This document shows, in pieces, positions 28,288-37,462 of a stretch of DNA of 64,000 bases. Source of the stretch: Haloplanus sp. CK5-1 (lineage in GTDB: Archaea; Halobacteriota; Halobacteria; Halobacteriales; Haloferacaceae); NCBI RefSeq assembly GCF_037201915.1, contig NZ_CP147505.1, positions 1,426,001 to 1,490,000 on the forward strand, in the 5' to 3' direction. Position 1 is the first letter of the stretch. Every line of letters begins with the position of its first letter. Below the pieces are notes generated by a model. The model was not told the DNA's origin. It ran no database searches and worked only from the letters and a program-made list of their open reading frames with translations. The position numbers and the translations under genes were made by a program.

Positions 28288-28440
28288 ATGAATTCGTCAA
28301 TGACTGGGTTTGCCGTCGTGGATCACCCAACTTGGTTCCTCAGGACTGGCGCGACCGATCCAGTCGGGATGGTACTGACTATCGCGTTCGTGTTGGTGGT
28401 GAATCTCGTGATCTATCTACTGAAAAAGACACTTGCCTGA
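28288..28440 (+). CDS. 50-aa single-pass membrane protein
   Basis: MNSSMTGFAVVDHPTWFLRT begins the frame, followed by a single clean membrane helix (GMVLTIAFVLVVNLVIYLL) and a basic end KKTLA. Amino-acid use, ATG start and an upstream AT-rich patch support translation. It resembles the many uncharacterised one-helix microproteins of haloarchaea. Confidence 0.5.
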   Translation: MNSSMTGFAVVDHPTWFLRTGATDPVGMVLTIAFVLVVNLVIYLLKKTLA

Positions 28441-28643
28441 CGATCACTGTGAACATCGGCTGCTAAGTCCGCTTCGTTGGGTCCATCCGGTCGTTTCCCT
28501 GCTCTGTACCCTTGCGGCACCGAGCCGACAAGCACGGGATGTGACTGACGTGTTTCTCGAAATCGGTCCGGACCGATGCAGTCCGTCAAAAAGTGAGGAC
28601 GGTTCCAACACGTCTAATCGAACCACATGATCACACTCTCACG

Positions 28644-29300
28644 ATGCCCTCCACAAAAACGGTTGACCGGCCACAGGAGGCAGTCACCGTCGCGAAGCGA
28701 TACCTCAGACGCGAACGTCCGCTGAGTGCATCGGTCGCCGTGCTCGTCGTGGCCGTCTTCCTCGGCACGTTCGTCGCGACGTCATTGGTGCCCGCAGCCG
28801 TCGTCGGGGCACTGCTGGTAGTCCTCGTGCGTGCCCCGATTATCAAACCACGTGGGACCGTCCGTCTTCGAACTGACGACGATACCGACTCGGTCGTCGA
28901 GTCGTTCACGGGGGTGACACCGCCGGTCCTCGTGTTTCAGTGGGGAATCGCGAACGGGGTCGTCACCGAAGATGGAACGGTGACGTACCGACTCTCGTAT
29001 CTGTTTGGCTTGCGGTCGGTCGAGGCAACGGTCGATACACGGACTCCCCACATGCCGGACGGCGACCGTCGGATCGGATTGGAACTCACGGTCGGTGGCC
29101 GGCCGTGGTCGACGTACCTCGTCACCGTCGACACACGGGATGGTCAAACCGTCGTCGAGTACGAGTACACGGCGGAACGGCGATTCGGTCTGCGCCGGAT
29201 TCCCCAACGAATCGTCGCGAAACGGTATCGGGATGAAGCGCTCGAGGCCCAAGGATACGTGGTCGTCGAGCGCAGCGAACGGTACAGTGTCGTCGGCTGA
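28644..29300 (+). CDS. Membrane protein with N-terminal two-helix hairpin
   Basis: 218 aa starting MPSTKTVDRPQEAV. Residues 30-75 form two helices (SASVAVLVVAVFLGTFVATS, VVGALLVVLV). The remaining 140 residues are a cytoplasmic beta-rich domain (VLVFQWGIANGVVTEDGTVT, GLRSVEATVDTRTPHMPDGD). No catalytic motif was found. The ATGCCCTCC start is shared with several other genes in this window. It precedes, convergently, the third ABC exporter operon. Confidence 0.72.
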   Translation: MPSTKTVDRPQEAVTVAKRYLRRERPLSASVAVLVVAVFLGTFVATSLVPAAVVGALLVVLVRAPIIKPRGTVRLRTDDDTDSVVESFTGVTPPVLVFQWGIANGVVTEDGTVTYRLSYLFGLRSVEATVDTRTPHMPDGDRRIGLELTVGGRPWSTYLVTVDTRDGQTVVEYEYTAERRFGLRRIPQRIVAKRYRDEALEAQGYVVVERSERYSVVG

Positions 29301-29390
29301 ACGGCACCGGAGCTGTACGACGGCATGAACGATCCGGTATTCGTCCGGGATTGCCACGGGGCAGGTGAGTCCACGACGAACCCGAATCCG

Positions 29391-30209
29391 CTAGAGGTCG
29401 GCAGTCTTGAACCGGAGGTAGCCCAGCGCAACCGGAACGAACGTCCACGCGACCAGCAGTCCAAAGGCGGCCGGCCAAGCGACATACGCGGCGCCACTGT
29501 CGACGTACCGACTGGCCCGATTGACGGCGAATCCGGTCCGGACGAGCAGGTCGAAGGACTCACTCGGTGCCGCGAGACGGACGAAGAGAGCCCAGCCGGG
29601 CATATCGTTCGTGACCGCCGTATCGAACCGATGCAGAACCAACAGCACCGCCGTATGGAGGTCTTCCCAGAGGACGACCGTCACCAGATACGCACCGATG
29701 GTACCGACGGTAACTCGTCGGCCAGTAGCCGTCGATAACGAGACGCCAACCGCCAGCCCGACGAACGCCACCCCGTACAGTACCGTTACGCCGGCGAACC
29801 ACGGCAGCCACGGCCACGGCACGCCGCCGTCGGCGAGCATGATGGCTACGCCGCCCGCGAGACAGAGCGCGAGCGCCGTCGGCACGGCGAAGACGGCGCT
29901 CCGTCCGACGAGCTTGCCGACTGCAACGTCCCGGCGGGTGTGTGGGACGGAGAGTGCCAGGCGGAGTTGCCCACCGGTTCGCTCCGCGAGGATCGACTTG
30001 TAGCCAAGCAGGAGCGCAACGAGCGGAATCGTCACCGCGACGACCCCGGAGAGGCTGTCGACGTACGTCGAGAACGAGCCGTCGTTGAGCACGAACTCGA
30101 CGGCGGCGACGCCGACGAACAGGAGGAGTTGAGCCCCGCCGACGATCCAGATGCCGACCGACCGACTGGCTGCACGAACGTCCCGGAGGGCGACGTCGCG
30201 CCAGGTCAC
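29391..30209 (-). CDS. ABC-2 type permease (third gene of exporter operon)
   Basis: 272 aa from a GTG at 30209 (VTWRDVALRDVRAASRS). About six membrane helices are visible. The loop LLGYKSILAERTGGQLRLAL (with SVPHTRRD following) is the ABC-2/NosY-like signature and is repeated in the neighbouring permease as LFGYGAIAREHESGALRLAL. The GTG overlaps the upstream stop (GTGA), so translation is coupled. The in-frame extension to 30308 lies inside the upstream gene and is rejected. Confidence 0.85.
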   Translation of the reverse strand: MTWRDVALRDVRAASRSVGIWIVGGAQLLLFVGVAAVEFVLNDGSFSTYVDSLSGVVAVTIPLVALLLGYKSILAERTGGQLRLALSVPHTRRDVAVGKLVGRSAVFAVPTALALCLAGGVAIMLADGGVPWPWLPWFAGVTVLYGVAFVGLAVGVSLSTATGRRVTVGTIGAYLVTVVLWEDLHTAVLLVLHRFDTAVTNDMPGWALFVRLAAPSESFDLLVRTGFAVNRASRYVDSGAAYVAWPAAFGLLVAWTFVPVALGYLRFKTADL

Positions 30210-31012
30210 GCGAGGTCCCTCCACTCGAACCGGAGTATCGCTATCGACAGTGGACCGAGGAGCCAGCCGACGAAGACCGGAAGCGCCAGGGCCGGCCCGT
30301 CGTACCACGCGTCCGCGCCCTGGTCGCTCGCAGTCAGGGCGGTCACGAGCATCTCGAAGGCGCTCCCGGGGTCGAGTTGGGCGCTGACCCGAACCGCGGT
30401 ACGGATCGGACCACCGGTGACCCCCGCTGCCACCAGACCAGCCTCGGCCCCCGCAGTGACGGGGTCCCAGACGATGACCAACACGAAGAGCGCGACGACG
30501 CCGAGAACGAGCGCCCGTCGGTTCGTCGCGACCAGCGCGGATGCTGCGACACCGATCCCGACCCAGGTGGCGCCGTGGCCGACGGTCAGGAGGACGAACG
30601 CCAGAAAGCGAAGCGGCTGCAGCGTTCCGTACGGATAGACGACCAAGACACCCGCAATCGCCATCCCGACGACGGTGGCGGCTCCCAGCACGCCTGCTCG
30701 GCCGACGAACCGTCCGAGTACGAGCGTCGATCTGCCGTGTGGCATCGACAGCGCGAGTCGGAGCGCGCCGGACTCATGTTCGCGGGCGATGGCACCGTAT
30801 CCGAACAACACGCCGATTGGGGCAAGCAATCCCCCGAGCCACCCACCGACGAAGCCGCCGAACCGACTCGTCGTGATCGGCGGGGTGCCGACGACGGGGT
30901 AGACGTACGCCGCGATCGAGACGACGCCGATCAGGCCGACGAGCGCGACCTTCGGGAGTCGGGCATCGAGTACCACCCGCCAGTCCCGACGGGCGATCAC
31001 GCGCCACGTCAC
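30206..31012 (-). CDS. ABC-2 type permease (second gene of exporter operon)
   Basis: 268 aa from a GTG at 31012 (VTWRVIARRDWRVVLDARLP). Six hydrophobic segments and the NosY-like motif AIAREHESGALRLALSMPHG are present. The start overlaps the ATPase stop by GTGA. It probably pairs with the third gene as a heterodimeric membrane domain. An alternative ATG at 31141 lies deep within the ATPase gene and gives Arg-rich nonsense. Confidence 0.86.
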   Translation of the reverse strand: MTWRVIARRDWRVVLDARLPKVALVGLIGVVSIAAYVYPVVGTPPITTSRFGGFVGGWLGGLLAPIGVLFGYGAIAREHESGALRLALSMPHGRSTLVLGRFVGRAGVLGAATVVGMAIAGVLVVYPYGTLQPLRFLAFVLLTVGHGATWVGIGVAASALVATNRRALVLGVVALFVLVIVWDPVTAGAEAGLVAAGVTGGPIRTAVRVSAQLDPGSAFEMLVTALTASDQGADAWYDGPALALPVFVGWLLGPLSIAILRFEWRDLA

Positions 31013-31920
31013 GCCCGGTCGCCTCCGGTGAACTCGACGAACATGTCCTCGAGCGACGCCTCCTCGGTGCGGAAGTTCACGACCTCGACGCCGGCGTCGT
31101 GGAGTTCGACCAGCGCGTCCATCTTCGCGTCGTTCGTACACGTCGCCTCGATTGTGCCGTCGCGTTCGACCGCCGTCTCGACGCCCTCGACCCGTCGGAC
31201 GGCGTTGAGGGTCCCGTCGTCGACACGGTCGGGCGTGATGACCAGTTTCGTCCCACCGCCGATCGCATCACGCAATCCGGCGATGGTGTCGGTCGCGATC
31301 AGCCGGCCGTTCTGGAGGATGCCGACCCGATCACAGACCGCCTCGACCTGTTCGAGGACGTGACTCGAAAAGAAGATGGTCGCGCCGCGGTCGGCCTCCT
31401 CGCGAAGGATGGTCCGCATCTCCGCGGCGCCGTTCGGATCGAGCCCGGTCGTCGGTTCGTCGAGGACGAGCAGGTCCGGCTCTCCGACGAGCGCCATCGC
31501 GAGCGCGAGCCGCTGGCACATTCCTTTCGAATAGTCCGCGGCCGGTCGCGCGGCGTCGTCACGGAGTCCGACGCGGGAGAGCACGTCGGCGGCGTCCTCG
31601 TCGACGCCTTTCGACCGGATGGCGTATTCGACGTGTTGGCGGCCCGAGAGTCCGTCGAATGGGGCGTACCCCTCTGGCAGGACGCCGACGCGTTCGCGGA
31701 CGGCGACGCCGTCGTCCCGGCAGTCGTGGCCGAACACCGACAGCGTGCCGTCGCTCGGCGCGACGAATCCGAGCAGGATGTCGATGAACGTCGACTTGCC
31801 CGCGCCGTTCGACCCGAGGAAGCCGAACGTCTCGCCGGCGTCGACGGTCAGATCGACGCGGTCGAGAGCGAGCACGTCGCCGTAGCGCTTCGAGAGGTCC
31901 GTGGCGCTGATGACTGTCAC
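31009..31920 (-). CDS. ABC transporter ATPase (NosF/CcmA-like)
   Basis: 303 aa from a GTG at 31920 (VTVISATDLSKRYGDVL). Walker A GSNGAGKST, signature ADYSKGMCQRLALAMAL, Walker B LLVLDEPTTGLDP and switch His FFSSHVLEQVE are intact. A C-terminal domain (about 215-303, ending SLEDMFVEFTGGD) is typical of NosF-like ATPases. It leads a three-gene operon with two permeases, and all three genes start with GTG. The substrate is unknown. A copper (Nos) role is unsupported because no other nos genes are present. Confidence 0.93.
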   Translation of the reverse strand: MTVISATDLSKRYGDVLALDRVDLTVDAGETFGFLGSNGAGKSTFIDILLGFVAPSDGTLSVFGHDCRDDGVAVRERVGVLPEGYAPFDGLSGRQHVEYAIRSKGVDEDAADVLSRVGLRDDAARPAADYSKGMCQRLALAMALVGEPDLLVLDEPTTGLDPNGAAEMRTILREEADRGATIFFSSHVLEQVEAVCDRVGILQNGRLIATDTIAGLRDAIGGGTKLVITPDRVDDGTLNAVRRVEGVETAVERDGTIEATCTNDAKMDALVELHDAGVEVVNFRTEEASLEDMFVEFTGGDRA

Positions 31921-32050
31921 AGGACGTTGGGACGGGATGGCGGCCGATGAATACCCCGTGGAGGTTTCAGAGTCGGCAACACCGACACCATTGTTTGGTC
32001 GGACCTGTTGGGGCCACGAGTACCGATTCGGGGTCGATCGGCCGTCGTCG

Positions 32051-32479
32051 CTATGCCGCGTGCGACCGGAGCGCCTGCCCGGCACGCCAGAGAAAGGTGG
32101 CAAACAGCGGGAGCAACGCTACACACATACTGAGCGTCAGCGTCTGCGGGACGATCCAGGGCGTCACGAACGCCATCCCGACCCCGACGAACGGGCCAAC
32201 AGCCACGGTGATCGTCGTGATCACGAGCAGCCGTCGCTGGCTGTCGTCGAACTCGACGCCGAACCCACCCGTCGGCGGTATCAACAGCCCCAGCGGGAGG
32301 AGAAACAGCCCGCCCCAGACGACGAGGGACAGCGTGAGGAGCGCAACTGCTGGACCGAACAGTCCTCCCGTGCCCGGCGATGGCAGCCTCACGAGCGCCC
32401 AGTAGCCGAAGGCTGCCAGTCCTGCGCCGACCGCCGCCACCGGCAGCTGGAGCAGGCCCAGTAGGCGGTGTCCGTTCAC
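32051..32479 (-). CDS. 4-TM membrane protein
   Basis: 142 aa from a GTG at 32479 (VNGHRLLGLLQLPVAAVGAG). Four membrane helices are visible, with a short charged loop (GVEFDDSQRRLLVI) between helices 2 and 3. The frame is open to 32725, but the extra residues are Arg/Pro-rich and not membrane-like. It may be co-transcribed with the exporter operon downstream (130 bp to the ATPase start). Confidence 0.65.
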   Translation of the reverse strand: MNGHRLLGLLQLPVAAVGAGLAAFGYWALVRLPSPGTGGLFGPAVALLTLSLVVWGGLFLLPLGLLIPPTGGFGVEFDDSQRRLLVITTITVAVGPFVGVGMAFVTPWIVPQTLTLSMCVALLPLFATFLWRAGQALRSHAA

Positions 32480-32660
32480 GAGTTTCCTGTAGCCCGACGT
32501 TTCAAAACCTGTTGACGCGGCGTTTCGTGGCCTGCAACAGCGTCGTGACGGGCGTGGCGTCCCCGCACTGAGCGGAACGCGAACGACGGACCCACGCGGG
32601 GGTTTCCGAACGAGAAACGCTGGACGACGTTTCACACGTCCCACTCTCGACACACCACGT

Positions 32661-33398
32661 ATGGCTCTCCAGTTAGGCAAAGCGATCGGGCGTGGTGCCC
32701 GACGCTCGCTTTCGAGTAGTGGCATCGTCGCGCTCGTCTTGATGATCTGTTATCAGGTTCTCTTCGTCGGGTCGTTCAACGCCGTCGTCGTGGACCAACT
32801 TCCATCGGGGGTTCGATCCGGCGACGCCGGGATCGGCTTCGCGCTCCCGTTGTCGACCGAGGTCGCAGCCGGACTGGCCGTATTTGCACTGTTGCTCGGC
32901 ATCGGCGTCTTTCTCGTGACCGCACGGCTATTCGCGCGTGACCTCTCCGATCTCTCGTCGCTCCCCGGAAATCTGTTCACCCGGCGTATCGGCCGTGCGT
33001 TTCTGTCCACGCTCGTCATCAGCGTCGTTCTCGGAGTGGCGATCCCGATCGGGTTCGCGTTCCTCCTCGTTCCCGGTCTGTTCCTCGCTGTGAGTCTTCA
33101 GTTCGCCGTGTTTGCCGTCGCCGTCGAGGATACCGGCCCGATCGAGGCGTTCCGTCGGAGTTGGGAACTGGCGAGTGGAAACCGTTGGCGACTGCTCGCA
33201 CTCGTCGTTCTGTTCGGTGTCATTGGCGCTATCGGTGGTGCGGTCGGATCGGTGTTCGCCTTCGTCTCGCCGTCCGCCGGCCAACTCGCCTCGCTCGTCA
33301 TCAATTCGGTGCTCGTTATCCTGATGTACGGCATCATCGCCGATTCGTTCGTGCAACTGCGCGGCGGATCGGCGTCCGCCACGAGTTCGCTCGCCTGA
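32661..33398 (+). CDS. DUF7847-type multi-TM membrane protein
   Basis: 245 aa starting MALQLGKAIGRGARRSLSSS. Six helices are visible, with the family-typical amphipathic loop EDTGPIEAFRRSWELASGNR followed by a hydrophobic hairpin. It is paralogous to the proteins at 8386-9195 and 6958-7850. There is no enzymatic motif; the family has no known biochemical role. The gene stands alone, divergent from the 32051 gene. Confidence 0.82.
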   Translation: MALQLGKAIGRGARRSLSSSGIVALVLMICYQVLFVGSFNAVVVDQLPSGVRSGDAGIGFALPLSTEVAAGLAVFALLLGIGVFLVTARLFARDLSDLSSLPGNLFTRRIGRAFLSTLVISVVLGVAIPIGFAFLLVPGLFLAVSLQFAVFAVAVEDTGPIEAFRRSWELASGNRWRLLALVVLFGVIGAIGGAVGSVFAFVSPSAGQLASLVINSVLVILMYGIIADSFVQLRGGSASATSSLA

Positions 33399-33641
33399 GG
33401 CGGGTTTGTACTGCCTTCCCGGCAGTTTTCGATGGTAAGACAGGACTGAATCGCGGATACAGCCGCGTATCTAAAGTCTTCGTGAAACTTCTCCGCATCA
33501 TCTGGCGGGAAAGCGGGCTTAGCGACTCGTCGCCCGGTATCCGCTCTGATGTGACATATTCGGACGTATTCACAGTCAGCCCGTTGCTGACTGCGAAATA
33601 CGGTTTGAGCATTCAATAGCCAGTGAAGAAGTCGTATCGAT

Positions 33642-34607
33642 ATGCAAACTCGACTGCTCGTTGCCACAGCCACAGCGGTCTGTCTCGTTGCACTCGCCGG
33701 TTGTTCACAGCCCGCCGGGTCGCTCTCGATGGACCCGGTCAACGACACGGAACTGGCCGACCACGCCAGCACGACCGTCCCCGAGGATGAACTAACGACG
33801 GAACACGAACGCGGCCCGCAACCACAGGTTCTCAGTCGCGCCGTCCAGAACGAATCCGCGACGGTCGCTGCGACGGACCCACCACACAAGAACAATTCGA
33901 CGGTATACCGGACGGGCGACCGGTTCTACACCCTTTCGTACACGACCGTAGGCACGACGAGCGGGCGGGAAGTGACCTACAGATTCGACGGAAACGCAAC
34001 TACGGACGAGGCAGATCGGAACGGGTGGGCGACCGTCGCGTACGACGACTTGCCGCCGGTCGACAGGGCGATGCTTCGTACTCCCCTGTCGGTGATAACG
34101 GCAGAGGAAGGCAGTCGGTCAAGCATCAAGGAGAGGCGAACGTACAGTCCAGCCGAATTCAACCAGTCGGTCATCGCCGACCAGCGGTACGATGCGATCA
34201 GATACGACGGAACGTTGGTCGAAGTCGACGTCGCGTCGAGCGAACCACGCTCCCTGACCGTCTATCGGTACCAACCGAGACCCGTTGCGACGACCGCTGA
34301 CGCGTACGCCGCCTGTCTGCGGGACGAGTATGTGTTCGAGCTGTCGGGGCTCGATCCGAACACGCGAGAGACTGTGAACGAGGCGGCCGACGGGACGTAT
34401 CGCGCGGAGAACACCAGCGATACGGCGTTTCGATCCCTCGTTGAGACGTTCCACAGCCACACGGCGGTGTCAGCGAACACCGCGTCCGGGTCGTGGGTTA
34501 CCCGATACGAGGGGAGACTCTACTGGGTCGACCTTCGGTACACCGGCTTCGAATCCTACCGAGACTCCCGTCCGCGGGTGCGAGCCCCGGCGGCTATCTG
34601 TTCGTGA
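33642..34607 (+). CDS. Lipoprotein of unknown function
   Basis: 321 aa. The signal MQTRLLVATATAVCLVALAG runs into a lipobox LAGC, so export and lipid anchoring are expected. The mature domain is strand-rich (TGDRFYTLSYTTVG, SLTVYRYQPRPVATTADAYA). The last residues RVRAPAAICS may be wrong: a +1 shift near 34590 would continue as GGYLFVTGECSVGGS, a more natural ending. The segment around SLTVYRY is duplicated as a remnant at about 45.47 kb next to an IS element. Confidence 0.75.
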   Translation: MQTRLLVATATAVCLVALAGCSQPAGSLSMDPVNDTELADHASTTVPEDELTTEHERGPQPQVLSRAVQNESATVAATDPPHKNNSTVYRTGDRFYTLSYTTVGTTSGREVTYRFDGNATTDEADRNGWATVAYDDLPPVDRAMLRTPLSVITAEEGSRSSIKERRTYSPAEFNQSVIADQRYDAIRYDGTLVEVDVASSEPRSLTVYRYQPRPVATTADAYAACLRDEYVFELSGLDPNTRETVNEAADGTYRAENTSDTAFRSLVETFHSHTAVSANTASGSWVTRYEGRLYWVDLRYTGFESYRDSRPRVRAPAAICS

Positions 34608-34634
34608 CCGGAGAGTGTTCGGTCGGAGGAAGTT

Positions 34635-35015
34635 TCAACTGCGTCCGAGACGGTCGCGGCGTCGATAGAGGTAGCACGTCAGGAGCGGAACCGAAGCGAG
34701 CAATAGTGGCGAGAAGATGGCAGCCCCGAGGTGTGCGAGGCCACCTAGGCTCCACGCGATACTCGGCGACCATTGCTCGTCGTCACCGAGTGCCCGAATG
34801 TCAGCGAGCAGGCATCCGAAAACGACGAAGGCCACGAAGATACCGCCCCAGAACGAAGCCACTGCGAGGACGAACGACGCGATGCCAGTAGCGACGTTCG
34901 GATCACCGCCGGAGGAGGACACGACGATAAACGTCCGCGAACCAAAGTCGGAGAGAAGCGTCGTCACCGCAACGAGGGGGAATAGAGCGACACCGTACCA
35001 CCACGAACTCGACAT
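34635..35015 (-). CDS. 4-TM hypothetical membrane protein
   Basis: 126 aa from MSSSWWYGVALFPLVAVTTL at 35015. Hydrophobic segments include IASFVLAVASFWGGIFVAFV and LAHLGAAIFSPLLLASVPLL, and the protein ends in a basic tail YLYRRRDRLGRS. It is convergent with the lipoprotein gene. No function is recognised. Confidence 0.68.
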   Translation of the reverse strand: MSSSWWYGVALFPLVAVTTLLSDFGSRTFIVVSSSGGDPNVATGIASFVLAVASFWGGIFVAFVVFGCLLADIRALGDDEQWSPSIAWSLGGLAHLGAAIFSPLLLASVPLLTCYLYRRRDRLGRS

Positions 35016-35119
35016 AGTGTTAATCGAGGAAGGGATAGTAGTCACACGGAGGTACGTCGGGTGTCAGGAACGCTAGTGGTGTAGAGTGCGTTCTGGCTTC
35101 TCTCATCGGAGATTCCTCG

Positions 35120-35557
35120 CTACGTACGACTCCGTGGGTCGGCGACACCGTCGCGACCCCTCCGTTCGGCCAGCCAGCCACCGAATCGGCCGGCGAGCGC
35201 GCCCGAGACGGCCACTACTAGTAAAATGAGGCCACCGAACGCGAGTGCCATCCCGACGCTGACCGCTTGGAACCACGGCGGGTTCGGGATGCTCGAGACC
35301 GCCCAAAGAAGTTCGTTCAGCGCCCAGAGAGCCGGTATTCCACCGATAAGCGCGGCTCGTAATCCGGTCGCGGTGCTGTTCCCGCCGCGTCGCTTGATCA
35401 GATACCCGGCGAATACGCTCCCGGCGACGACCGCCCCGAGCGTTATGTTCTCCGGGGACCGCCACACTTCGAGCGCGGTGAACGGGAGTGCGAGTAGCCC
35501 ACCGACGAGTGCGTACGTCCACGTCTCGCTCAACTGGAGGGGACCAATCCGAACCAC
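35120..35557 (-). CDS. DUF5518-like membrane protein
   Basis: 145 aa from a GTG at 35557 (VVRIGPLQLSETWTYALVGG). Four helices with Gly-rich turns (TLGAVVAGSVFAGYLIKRRG, GLRAALIGGIPALW) and the C-terminal GALAGRFGGWLAERRG are the layout of the haloarchaeal DUF5518 family of small membrane proteins. The GTG start is favoured over the 35611 start because a strong TATA box lies 21-30 bp upstream, giving a leaderless transcript. Confidence 0.7.
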   Translation of the reverse strand: MVRIGPLQLSETWTYALVGGLLALPFTALEVWRSPENITLGAVVAGSVFAGYLIKRRGGNSTATGLRAALIGGIPALWALNELLWAVSSIPNPPWFQAVSVGMALAFGGLILLVVAVSGALAGRFGGWLAERRGRDGVADPRSRT

Positions 35558-35577
35558 GTCGGGATGTCTACCGCTCC

Positions 35578-35587
35578 ATATAAAAAT
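35578..35587 (-). promoter_or_regulatory. TATA box of the DUF5518-like gene
   Basis: On the minus strand the sequence atttttatat is centred about 25 nt before the GTG at 35557, the expected spacing for a haloarchaeal leaderless transcript. Confidence 0.6.
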
Positions 35588-35666
35588 CCCGTCACGGTGT
35601 TGCTCGGCCAAAGAGTGGCGTTCGGTGCATTACGAACGGTCTCCGTCCTCGGAAGGTCGGAATACA

Positions 35667-35752
35667 CTATAGTAGCGTTTGTAACTGTCCGCACACCTGA
35701 TCGAACGCTGTCATGCGATCAGGTGTGTGATGACTTACAAAGGCTACTATAG
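35667..35752. mobile_element. 86-bp palindromic MITE-like element, copy 1
   Basis: The element starts ctatagtagcgtttgtaac and ends in the near-inverse, with inner inverted arms acacctgatcg / cgatcaggtgt. It is therefore a long imperfect hairpin with no coding capacity. A second copy of exactly 86 bp, inverted and differing at about one base, lies at 48063-48148. In both, the outermost bases fit insertion into CTAG with a TA duplication, and the terminal TAGTA matches the ends of the IS630-type element at 46742-47802. It is probably mobilised by an IS630-family transposase. Confidence 0.78.
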
Positions 35753-35800
35753 CTCCCGCTGTATGGGGCGTATTCGTTTTTGCGGTTGCGGGTCGGCCAG

Positions 35801-37462
35801 TTACTGTACCGAATCGTAGAGCCGGACCGTGACGAGACTGCCTTCGGGGTCGTTCTCCCGAAACTGAATCTCCCCTCCTAACTGAGTGACTGCCCAGTTG
35901 ACGAACCAGAGTCCGATACCCTGGCCGTGTTCGAGCTGTGTCTCGGTCCCGGCAGCGAGGATATCCCGTTCCCGTTCGGGGATACCGGGTCCGTCGTCTG
36001 CGACGGACATCTCGACTATCCCCGCGGACGTCTCTCGGACACTGACTTCGACACGCGGCGAGTCCGTATTCGTGTGTTCGAGTGAATTTTCGATCAGTTC
36101 GGTGAGTACCCGTCGAAGGACGGCTTGGTGAGAGGAGATCGGAACCTCGTCGGGGCAAACGAGCGAGATGTCGGCCGAATCGTTCTCGGATCGAAACTGG
36201 TCGACGACGGTGTTCGCCACGTCGCTCAGATCGACCGGTTCCGGTGAACCGGTGCGGTCAGTCATGACGGTCTCCGCCTCTCTGACCTTGTCACTCAGTT
36301 CGAGAAGGCCGGTGGTACGCTCTCGAATGACGGTTCGTAGTTCCTCGTCGTCGACGTGGTCGGCGTACGCGAGCACGACGTCCAAGTCGTTTCGCACGTT
36401 GTGTCGGAGGATACGATTGAGAACCGTGAGTCGTTGCTCTCTGGTCTCTTGATCGGTGATATCCCGGAAGAGCACGGTTCTGGCGACGGGATTGTCCGCG
36501 TCGTCGGTAGTGGCTTCGTCGACTGCGGAGACGCTGTACTGGAACCGTCGGCGGCCTTTCGACGTCCGAAGGGCGACCGTTCCCGTCGCTCCAGCGGTGA
36601 GTTCGGTCCGTCCGAGCCCGTCGACGACCGACCGGACTGGTTCGCCGATCATCCGTTCCGTCGACCCGTCGAACAACTCCGCCGCCGTCTCGTTGATATC
36701 GAGGACGTGGTCGTCCCAGTCGAGCACGACGAGCGCTTCCTGCAGGGTCTCGACCACCCGTGTCCGTGCGACGTAGTTCGCTTTTGGGTACCCGGTCATG
36801 ACGGGATACCGCCGCATCGCAGCGGTTAGAAAGACACCTGACAGGAGCAAGCCGAACGCCGCGCCGCCGACCGGCTGGGTACCGTTCTCCGTGACAGAGA
36901 GAAGACTCGGAGCCACGACAGCGGCCGCCAACAGGGCTACTTGTGTGCTCGAAACGCGAGGATGACCCCAACTGAGATCGATCAACAGGTACGTCGCATA
37001 CAGGGAATACAGGAGCAGTAAGAAACCATACAGGATCGTCCACCCGAGTGCGAGCCCAATCACCTGCCCGACGACCGTCTTGGAGGCATCACTAGTGAGA
37101 GCAATCGCGCCGATCACCAGCGGCAACACGATTCCGGATAGCAGTAGGATCCGCTTTCGCGTCGCTATCGTTCCGTGGCCGGTGTAGCTGAGTGCATAGA
37201 CGATCCAAGCGATGGGCAGAAACGACATGGTGCCGAATCGCGCCAAGTCGAAGAACGGCTCGAGGAACCCTACGGCCGCCACGTTCACGACCGTGGCTCC
37301 AAACGAGGAGACCGACCAGAGGGCTAACGTGGTAACGAGTAACAGGAACGGCCCCGCATTGGGTTGCTCTCTGGATCGGTAGACCCTCCACGTCGTCCAA
37401 AACAACAGACCGGATGCCAGCGCATCGAGCACCAGCGTAGCGAGTGCAGTAGCGAGGGCCAT
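35801..37462 (-). CDS. 7TM-PAS sensor histidine kinase, paralogue of the 4977 kinase
   Basis: 553 aa from MALATALATLVLDALASGLL. Seven helices lie at about 5-220, then a PAS domain (VVLDWDDHVLDINETAAELF), the phospho-His box NRILRHNVRNDLD near residue 350, the N box ELIENSLEHTNTD, and DDGPGIP with GIGLWFVNWAVTQLGG. The frame runs upstream to 37711 but without membrane or family sequence. It resembles the kinase at 4977 over its full length, so the two arose by duplication. It is divergent from the 37936 kinase, with a tandem-duplicated promoter region between them. Confidence 0.92.
   Translation of the reverse strand: MALATALATLVLDALASGLLFWTTWRVYRSREQPNAGPFLLLVTTLALWSVSSFGATVVNVAAVGFLEPFFDLARFGTMSFLPIAWIVYALSYTGHGTIATRKRILLLSGIVLPLVIGAIALTSDASKTVVGQVIGLALGWTILYGFLLLLYSLYATYLLIDLSWGHPRVSSTQVALLAAAVVAPSLLSVTENGTQPVGGAAFGLLLSGVFLTAAMRRYPVMTGYPKANYVARTRVVETLQEALVVLDWDDHVLDINETAAELFDGSTERMIGEPVRSVVDGLGRTELTAGATGTVALRTSKGRRRFQYSVSAVDEATTDDADNPVARTVLFRDITDQETREQRLTVLNRILRHNVRNDLDVVLAYADHVDDEELRTVIRERTTGLLELSDKVREAETVMTDRTGSPEPVDLSDVANTVVDQFRSENDSADISLVCPDEVPISSHQAVLRRVLTELIENSLEHTNTDSPRVEVSVRETSAGIVEMSVADDGPGIPERERDILAAGTETQLEHGQGIGLWFVNWAVTQLGGEIQFRENDPEGSLVTVRLYDSVQ

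Noticed and set aside
31009-31920. nosF of a nitrous-oxide reductase cluster
   Set aside because: The ATPase resembles NosF, but nosZ, nosD and nosL-like genes are absent; ABC-2 exporters in general share these features.
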